The position numbers and the translations under genes were made by a program. Positions 31,804 to 37,449 of a DNA stretch of 37,449 nucleotides are shown here, one piece after another (position 1 is the stretch's first letter; each line of letters begins with the position of its first letter). The notes below the pieces were generated by a model. It made no database searches. It saw only the letters and a list, made by a program, of their open reading frames with translations, and was not told the DNA's origin. Source of the stretch: Anaerolineales bacterium (lineage in GTDB: Bacteria; Chloroflexota; Anaerolineae; Anaerolineales; UBA4823); the NCBI GenBank assembly GCA_020061105.1, contig JAGUYW010000056.1, positions 1 to 37,449 on the forward strand. The letters run 5' to 3'.

Positions 31804-33651
31804 ATGCTATCAAGAACCGAATATGACATAATCATTTGCGGCGGTGGATTAGCCGGGTTGACCCTGGCGCGGCAGCTACGCCTCGAACTGCCAGAATTAT
31901 CCGTGGTTGTAATCGATCGCCTGGCAGCGCCGTTGCCAGAAGCAGCCTTCAAAGTCGGCGAATCGTCCATTGAATTGGGCACCTACTATTTTGGCCAGGT
32001 ATTACAGTTAGATCACTATTTTCGCACCAAGCACCTGCCCAAATTGGGGCTGCGCTTTTTTATGGGCGAGGAGCAGCAACCATTGGCGGCGCGCCCTGAG
32101 ACCGGCCCTGGGTTGTTTCCACCGGTGCCGTCATACCAGATCGATCGCGGCCGGCTGGAAAACGATCTGCGCCAGATTGTTTCGGAAATGGGGGTAACCT
32201 TGTTTGAAGGGGTCAGCGTGGAGGAAATCACACTGGATGAAGGTGATGAACCGCACAAGGTCAGGTGCCGACGAAAAGATGAAACCAGCAGCTTCCATCT
32301 CACCGGGAGATGGGTGAGCGACGCTCTGGGGCGGCGGCGCTTGCTGCAAACCAAACTCGGCCTGAAGCGCGACAATGGCCACCACGCCAGCGCGGCCTGG
32401 TGGCGTTACGATGACAGAATCGATATCGATACGCTGGGAGCCAGAGATGCGCCAGGCAAATGGCAGCGCTGCGTCGAAGACCGCTATTACTCAACCAATC
32501 ACCTGATGGGGCGCGGCTACTGGGTGTGGCTTATCCCCCTCGGATCAGGAGCTACCAGCGTCGGCATTGTGACCGATGACGATATCCACCCTCACAATAC
32601 CTATGGAAAATCTTACGCGCAAGCGCTCGAGTGGCTGGAGGAACACGAACCACATTTATGGGAATTTATTCGGAGAGAACCACCGCTGGATTTCTTAAGC
32701 CTGAAGCGCTACAGCTACGCCTCGCAGCAGGTGTTTTCCCACCATCGTTGGAGCTGCGTCGGCGAAGCGGGTTTCTTCCTCGATCCGCTTTATAGCGTCG
32801 GGTCAGATTTCATCGCCATTACCAACACCCTGACTGTCGAATTGATCCGTCGTGATCGCCAGGGCACGTTGAATGAAGGCCTGGCAATGGACTATAACCG
32901 CCTGGTGCTGCAAAACCTTTACCAGATCTGTCGGGGTTATTATCTCGGCGCTTACCGCACCTTTGGACATGCACAAATCTTCACACCCAAGCTGGCCTGG
33001 GACACGGGCATCTATTGGGCCTGGATGTACCAGCTTTATGTGCAAGGGATATTGAAGCAACCCACCGAAGAAATCTTTGAGCTGGGCGAACGCTACCTGG
33101 CATTAAACAACTGCGTCCAACAGCTCTTTATCGACTGGTCTGAAAAAGCGCCGCCTCGCCCACTCCATGTGGTCGGCGACATGACACGCATGCGTTGGAT
33201 GATGCTGCTGCATCTCGACCTGGCTGCCCGGCGAACCCCTGCGCAAGCGCTGGAGGTGGCGCGCAAGAACTTGATGCGCTTCGAAGAACTCGCCCAGGCA
33301 TTGTTCTGGCAAGCGCTGACAGAGTGTTTTCCCAATCATCCAGCGTTAAAGACGAAGCCCTGGATCAATGCCTGGCGGATGCAGTTAGCTCCGGAAAAAT
33401 GGGAGCAATCGAGCATGCTCCACCCTGAGACTGCGCCGCGCCCGTTAAAGCTAATGCGCGACAACCTGACCGGTCTCTTTGCCCCGCAAACCGTGCGCGA
33501 GCATCTGTTATATGAATTACCCTATCGCATGCTCCATTGGAGAAATGGCTTTTTCTACTACCGCATTGTACCGTTGATCCGCAAGTGGATCTGGCTTGAT
33601 AAGCCTGCCATGTGGGTGCGAGGTATTTTGGTGCGCGATTACCCAGCGTAA
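31804..33651 (+). CDS. Flavin-dependent halogenase-like FAD oxidoreductase
   Basis: A 615-residue FAD enzyme. It opens with the dinucleotide motif IICGGGLAGL (G13-x-G15-x-x-G18 region), then FKVGESSIELGTYYF (49-63). K80 in HLPKLGLRFF lies where flavin-dependent halogenases have their catalytic lysine, and W240-V-W242-L-I-P245 matches the WxWxIP motif that separates halogenases from monooxygenases. GEAGFFLDPLYSVG is the second FAD-binding region. The C-terminal ~200 residues are longer than in tryptophan halogenases. It may halogenate an aromatic or lipid-like substrate, but an ordinary FAD oxidoreductase is not excluded. AGGAG five bases upstream supports ATG 31804 over the GTG at 31798. No biosynthetic cluster surrounds it. 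Confidence 0.75.
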   Translation: MLSRTEYDIIICGGGLAGLTLARQLRLELPELSVVVIDRLAAPLPEAAFKVGESSIELGTYYFGQVLQLDHYFRTKHLPKLGLRFFMGEEQQPLAARPETGPGLFPPVPSYQIDRGRLENDLRQIVSEMGVTLFEGVSVEEITLDEGDEPHKVRCRRKDETSSFHLTGRWVSDALGRRRLLQTKLGLKRDNGHHASAAWWRYDDRIDIDTLGARDAPGKWQRCVEDRYYSTNHLMGRGYWVWLIPLGSGATSVGIVTDDDIHPHNTYGKSYAQALEWLEEHEPHLWEFIRREPPLDFLSLKRYSYASQQVFSHHRWSCVGEAGFFLDPLYSVGSDFIAITNTLTVELIRRDRQGTLNEGLAMDYNRLVLQNLYQICRGYYLGAYRTFGHAQIFTPKLAWDTGIYWAWMYQLYVQGILKQPTEEIFELGERYLALNNCVQQLFIDWSEKAPPRPLHVVGDMTRMRWMMLLHLDLAARRTPAQALEVARKNLMRFEELAQALFWQALTECFPNHPALKTKPWINAWRMQLAPEKWEQSSMLHPETAPRPLKLMRDNLTGLFAPQTVREHLLYELPYRMLHWRNGFFYYRIVPLIRKWIWLDKPAMWVRGILVRDYPA

Positions 33652-33667
33652 CAATCTAATCCGGCAA

Positions 33668-34506
33668 TCAAGATTCGTTTGCTGATTTGGCTGCCGCAAA
33701 AACCCGACCCTTCCACATTAGCCCGCCATAGCGCCAGCGCCACCAAAACGATTGCGCAGCGATGACCGTCATCAGCACTGCCGAAAATGGCATCCAGAGC
33801 GCGTCAATCAACGGCTGGCGGTTAGCAGCGGCGCTCAAAGCGCGCGTCGTAACAGCCAGGGAGGAGATGGCGGCAGCCGCCGGGAGAAGCTGCTCAGAGG
33901 CGCTGCTTACCCCCAAAAGGGCCGCCAGCAAGACCAGCCACAGAAAGATGAACAACCCCCAGTGAAACACGGTCGATGCCAGTAAAAACAATGCTTGGTT
34001 GCCATGCCCGGCCATGATATTCTTGGCAAAGCCCTGGCGCACATCCATCCAGGTTTCGTACATGCGCCCGCCAGGCGCAAACCTGCCCGCTTGGCGGCCT
34101 TTGCCAGGGCGACATCCTCCACCACCTGCCCACGCACAGCCTGGTGACCGCCACTGCGTTCATAAGCTTGCCGCCGGAAGACCAGGCACTGCCCGATGGC
34201 GGCGGCAAACGCAGCCCACGGCAGGTAACGCACAGCCAGTTCAGGCAGGTAACCCAGAATAATATAATTCATCATGGGCACCGCCACCGATTTTCTGCCG
34301 CGCCCGCCCAACCACGGCGAGTAGGCATGCCCAAGCAGCGGGGCGACGAAAACCGGGATAATGCCCCAGCCGTGCAGCCCGGCAAAAAACCATGCCAGTC
34401 CGACCGGAAGAGCGCCTTTCAGCCCTTCCAACAGCATCGCCAGCAGCCCCCAACGCCAACCCAGCGAGCCAAAGGCGAGCGTCCCTGTTGCGTCGCAGCC
34501 GGGCAA
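33668..34506 (-). pseudogene. Composite pseudogene: PlsY-like piece joined to glycosyltransferase family 2 piece
   Basis: Reading the minus strand, the first about 75 codons resemble glycerol-3-phosphate acyltransferase PlsY (GWRWGLLAMLLEGLKGALPVG, then APLLGHAYSPWLGGRGRKSVAV) without its N- and C-termini. The frame then continues directly into a family 2 glycosyltransferase of the hopanoid/carotenoid type (PMMNYIILGYLPE, GQCLVFRRQAYERSGGHQAV, VVEDVALAKAAKRAGLRLA). Near 34060 the frame shifts with a loss of several codons, and the rest follows in another frame (GRMYETWMDVRQGFAKNIMAG and three membrane helices to 33668). The catalytic N-terminal GT domain is absent. It is non-functional and probably arose by deletion between two neighbouring genes. 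Confidence 0.7.
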
Positions 34507-34567
34507 CCTTTTCGGTTATCATTGTGTATAGTTAATATGAGTACTTACAATAACAACGGAGAAAATC

Positions 34568-35119
34568 ATGGATGACCTGCAAGCAATCCAGCGCCTCAAG
34601 GATGGTGATATAGGCGGCTTGGAGAGCCTCGTCGCGCGCCACCAGGCAAAAGCTGTGCGTGTGGCATATCTTATTACGCATGATGAGGCGCTAGCCGAAG
34701 ACGTGGTGCAGGAGACGTTTGTACGGCTCTACCAGCGGATTGAAAAGTTCGACTCGACCCGTCCGTTCGAGCCATATCTGTTGCGGAGTGTTGCAAATGC
34801 TGCCCTGAACGTCGTGCGCAGAGCAGGCCGGCAAATCTCCATGGACGGAAATTTGGAGCAGGTAGAGCAATTGCTAGTACAGACAGCTTCTGTCGAATCG
34901 GAAGTGGAATATCATCAGTTGAAACAGGAAATTATCCAAGCGCTGTCCAGCCTCAAACCGCGGCAACGCGCAGCAGTGGTTCAACGTTACTATCTTGGAA
35001 TGAGCGAAAAAGAGATCGCAACCGAACTGGACGCACCGCCGGGTACAGTCAAATGGTTATTGAGCAGCGCGCGAACCAAACTGCGCGACTTGCTTGGTTC
35101 AGAAAGGAGCACAGAATGA
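34568..35119 (+). CDS. ECF-type RNA polymerase sigma factor
   Basis: A 183-residue sigma-70 family protein with only regions 2 and 4. Region 2 includes LESLVARHQAKAVRVAYLITHDEALAEDVVQETFVRLYQ and FEPYLLRSVANAALNVVRR. Region 4 is LKPRQRAAVVQRYYLGMSEKEIATELDAPPGTVKWLLSSARTKLRDLL with a complete helix-turn-helix. It directs RNA polymerase to stress- or signal-dependent promoters. CGGAGA lies before the ATG. The stop overlaps the start of the next gene (ATGA), the usual arrangement for a sigma factor and its anti-sigma regulator. Confidence 0.95.
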   Translation: MDDLQAIQRLKDGDIGGLESLVARHQAKAVRVAYLITHDEALAEDVVQETFVRLYQRIEKFDSTRPFEPYLLRSVANAALNVVRRAGRQISMDGNLEQVEQLLVQTASVESEVEYHQLKQEIIQALSSLKPRQRAAVVQRYYLGMSEKEIATELDAPPGTVKWLLSSARTKLRDLLGSERSTE

Positions 35120-37434
35120 ATAGAAAATCCTATCACGACATTCTGGACTCGGCAGCGGCTGATGCGCTTGGACACGGCCCCAATCTATGGCCAACTATTT
35201 CGACCCGTCTTGAAAGGAGAACTTGGATCATGACGCTTCGCACTCGGCCGATATTATTGATTCTCGTTATCTTGCTTGCGTTTACACTTTTGACCGGCGC
35301 CGCTTATGCTATCGGCAGGCTGATAGGTTTCATCCCCGGCATTGGGTATGTAGAGACTTCGGCTTTTCGCGTTTTAGCGGAGCCTGTGACAGTGACTCGC
35401 CATGGAATCGCCGTCAGCATAGAGCAGGTGGTCGTGGATTCCGAACGGACGGTTATTCTTTACAAGACCGAAGGATTGACGATTGAGGCGGCAAATTCAA
35501 GGGACGAAGGCGGCGGACCTTTTGGCTCGGAACATACTTTGCGTTTGCCCAATGGCGCTGTTTTACAGGAAAAATCAGACGCGGGCTATGACGGCACGCC
35601 CGAACCGCTGATCAATCTAATGCAAACAGAGGGCGGTTGGCCAAACTATATTTGGAGACTGGTGTTCCCACCAGTACCGCCGGATGTAAATGAGTTGACG
35701 CTGGTAATTCCCATACTGCAAAATATGCCCGTCGGCGCCGCTCCCGAGAATTGGGAGATCACGTTCCGCCTCAAGTCAGCGCCGCCGGAGATGACCTTCG
35801 CTCCCATTTCGATATTTCCAACGGTCAACCCGTCGATTGCAAAGACAGGAGAGGCGACTTTGCCTGCCCCGTCCAATATCGCCACGTTCAACGGATTCAT
35901 ATTCCAATTGGACAATGTTGTTGAACTTGAAGACGGCTTTGTTTTTACTGGAAGTCTTTTCTGGGAATCATCGGCTTTTCCTACCGGCAAGGGTAGACTC
36001 ACAGAACCGGTCATCCCCACGTTGACAGATGCCAGCGGTCAGAGAATCCCCATCGAAGAAGTGCGGCTCGATGCGCCACACGAGGCATCCAAATTGTCCT
36101 GGTCGTACCGCACAAACCGCAAGGACTTTCTTGGCCCGTTGACGCTAAGCGTTTCATCTATCAAGACGGCTATTGCTGCGCCGCTTGTCGACTTCGAGAT
36201 TGATTTCGGTATGAATCCGCAGGTAGGGCAATCGGTGGAAATCAATCACGATTTCTTAGTGGAAGGACGCACGATTCGCTTGCTTTCTGTAAATCTAGTT
36301 TCCGCCCCTGATTCGTGCCAGGGAGTTGTGGTCCATTTCAACTTTTCTACTGACGCCCCTTCTTTTTATGCAATTGTGAACGATACTGCTCCTTCTGAAC
36401 CAATGGTGTGCGCAGGAGAAGGCGCTGGGGGTGGAGGTGGCCCTGTTGACCCAACCCTCTTCACCGCCATTGCGACATACAAGGATATGCCCACCGGAAT
36501 ACAACGCTATTCCATCGAGTTCTGGACTCCTCACGAGGTAAACGGTCCCTGGCAGGTGCAATGGAATCCACCGCTAAGTTCCGAGCCAATACCTACCCCT
36601 GAACCCGGGGCATGTCTCACGCTCGACATATGGAATCAAATAATGGATAGGAATGATGTGCTTCCGGCTGGCTTGGGCGGCAAAATCGTTAGGACAGTCA
36701 GTGAGGGCGCGCCTCTGCCTGCGCTCTACATCAGCAATTCCGATGGTTCGAATTCGCAAAGGATTGGTATTGGCGCGTGGCCCTCGCTTTCCAACAGTGG
36801 CGCTCAATTGGCGTACAGCGCTCAGGATGGCTTGCGCATTATGAATCTCTCCAATGGGCAAAGTTTTGCTTATGGTATGGACGGATATCGCATCATCTGG
36901 TCGCCAGACGACACGCGCATGCTGTTCACCAACACCTTCAATATATATGTGATCAACACCGACGGTTCAGGAGTGCAAAGGGTGAATACTGTTGCCGGGC
37001 AAGTGCTTGCACCTGTGGGCTGGCTGACCGACAATCAGACCATTTTGTACAGTGTGTTGAGCGGAGATGGATTTATTCTCAAATCCCACCACTTGCAAAC
37101 TGGCGAATCGAAGGACTTGTTCGAAATCCACAATAAGGCAGGCTACGGCGCAATTTCACCCGACGGACAATGGATTGTTTTTGCTGATCGTGAGTTCGGT
37201 GAGACGAATTGGGGCATCTTCATCTCACGGCTGGACGGCTCGGAGCGCAAATTGATTGTCGAACCCCAAGTTCCAACTGCCTTTATGTCGATTTGGAGTC
37301 CAAATGGACAATGGCTGATTATCAATACGCGGGACGAGAATAATAGAAATATACCCGTATTGGTTAATCCCTTCAACTGCAAGGCATTTGTGTTGCATCA
37401 GGTAAACGGTATGGTGGAGGGGTGGAGTCAATGA
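35116..37434 (+). CDS. Membrane protein with extracytoplasmic beta-propeller, probable anti-sigma factor
   Basis: A 772-residue protein. A short cytoplasmic N-terminus (1-42) comes first, then one membrane helix (44-66, RPILLILVILLAFTLLTGAAYA). Next is a large extracellular part with beta-sandwich-like DUF4179-type sequence (about 80-330) and a second domain (330-500) including a Gly run (GEGAGGGGGP). A TolB/PD40 propeller follows (about 530-765: ALYISNSDGSNSQRIGIG, IIWSPDDTRMLFT, GAISPDGQWIVFAD, SIWSPNGQWLIINT). Translational coupling to the ECF sigma gene (ATGA overlap, AAAGGAG inside sigma) and the topology suggest an anti-sigma sensor; the N-terminus is short and has no recognisable ZAS motif, so this is inference. 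The next gene overlaps its stop in the same way. Confidence 0.85.
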   Translation: MNRKSYHDILDSAAADALGHGPNLWPTISTRLERRTWIMTLRTRPILLILVILLAFTLLTGAAYAIGRLIGFIPGIGYVETSAFRVLAEPVTVTRHGIAVSIEQVVVDSERTVILYKTEGLTIEAANSRDEGGGPFGSEHTLRLPNGAVLQEKSDAGYDGTPEPLINLMQTEGGWPNYIWRLVFPPVPPDVNELTLVIPILQNMPVGAAPENWEITFRLKSAPPEMTFAPISIFPTVNPSIAKTGEATLPAPSNIATFNGFIFQLDNVVELEDGFVFTGSLFWESSAFPTGKGRLTEPVIPTLTDASGQRIPIEEVRLDAPHEASKLSWSYRTNRKDFLGPLTLSVSSIKTAIAAPLVDFEIDFGMNPQVGQSVEINHDFLVEGRTIRLLSVNLVSAPDSCQGVVVHFNFSTDAPSFYAIVNDTAPSEPMVCAGEGAGGGGGPVDPTLFTAIATYKDMPTGIQRYSIEFWTPHEVNGPWQVQWNPPLSSEPIPTPEPGACLTLDIWNQIMDRNDVLPAGLGGKIVRTVSEGAPLPALYISNSDGSNSQRIGIGAWPSLSNSGAQLAYSAQDGLRIMNLSNGQSFAYGMDGYRIIWSPDDTRMLFTNTFNIYVINTDGSGVQRVNTVAGQVLAPVGWLTDNQTILYSVLSGDGFILKSHHLQTGESKDLFEIHNKAGYGAISPDGQWIVFADREFGETNWGIFISRLDGSERKLIVEPQVPTAFMSIWSPNGQWLIINTRDENNRNIPVLVNPFNCKAFVLHQVNGMVEGWSQ

Positions 37435-37449
37435 ATCAATGGGCAATAA
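37431..37449 (+). CDS. Possible start of a third coupled gene (cut by window end)
   Basis: An ATG overlaps the stop of the preceding gene (ATGA) and opens MNQWAI before the window ends. The same overlap joins the sigma factor and its partner, so a third gene of this operon probably begins here. A GGAGG-type site (GTGGAGGGGTGG) lies about 10 bases upstream. Confidence 0.4.

Overview
The window looks like chromosomal DNA from a member of the Chloroflexota, most likely Anaerolineae-like. This is inference. The supporting signs are several secreted proteins and lipoproteins with Thr/Pro-rich TPTPT-type linkers, a short archaeal/Thermotoga-type adenosylhomocysteinase, the mix of proteobacterial-, Gram-positive- and archaeal-flavoured families, and moderately GC-rich genes broken by short AT-rich boundaries. 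No rRNA, tRNA, CRISPR array or intact transposase gene was seen.

Layout. 1-3.6 kb: the end of an ABC exporter ATPase, then (minus strand) a NERD nuclease/UvrD-like helicase and a protein resembling an inactive metallopeptidase. 3.7-9.3 kb: a membrane histidine kinase with two PAS domains, a membrane-anchored beta-propeller protein and an M23 peptidase lipoprotein. 9.3-10.9 kb: recA with a promoter carrying a LexA-like palindrome, then a DUF3597 protein. 11-14.4 kb (minus strand): ahcY, a PfkB kinase (possibly adenosine kinase) and mtnA, which together look like a cluster recycling S-adenosylmethionine by-products. 14.4-16 kb: a TetR regulator with twin operators over its own promoter and a DinB/mycothiol-dependent-isomerase-like enzyme. 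16-20 kb: a TPR lytic transglycosylase lipoprotein, a HicB/HicA toxin-antitoxin pair and a cysteine-synthase-like enzyme. 20-24.3 kb: a peptide-type substrate-binding protein, secG, a PHP metallohydrolase and a two-repeat lipoprotein. 24.3-28.5 kb: two Lys/Asp-rich microproteins, PilZ, a second PfkB kinase, a BLUF blue-light sensor, a small secreted protein and a GGDEF protein ending in a ribbon-helix-helix-like domain. 28.7-29.4 kb: remnants of a phytoene-desaturase-like gene. 29.4-37.4 kb: an ADP-forming acyl-CoA synthetase, a flavin-dependent-halogenase-like oxidoreductase, a composite pseudogene (PlsY-like piece joined to a glycosyltransferase piece), and an ECF sigma factor translationally coupled to a membrane protein with an extracellular beta-propeller, probably its anti-sigma factor.

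The parts that stand out are the two microproteins with matched promoters and strong ribosome binding sites; the GGDEF-RHH fusion near BLUF and PilZ genes; the sigma/anti-sigma-propeller pair; the halogenase-like enzyme; the tightly packed divergent mtnA/tetR control region; and several families of degenerate fixed-period repeats (7, 8 and 9 bases) at gene boundaries, two of which flank a decaying gene. Several genes (3720, 5926, 16129, 24658) have a TATAAT-like box 7-14 bases before the ATG and no Shine-Dalgarno sequence, so leaderless or near-leaderless transcripts are likely.
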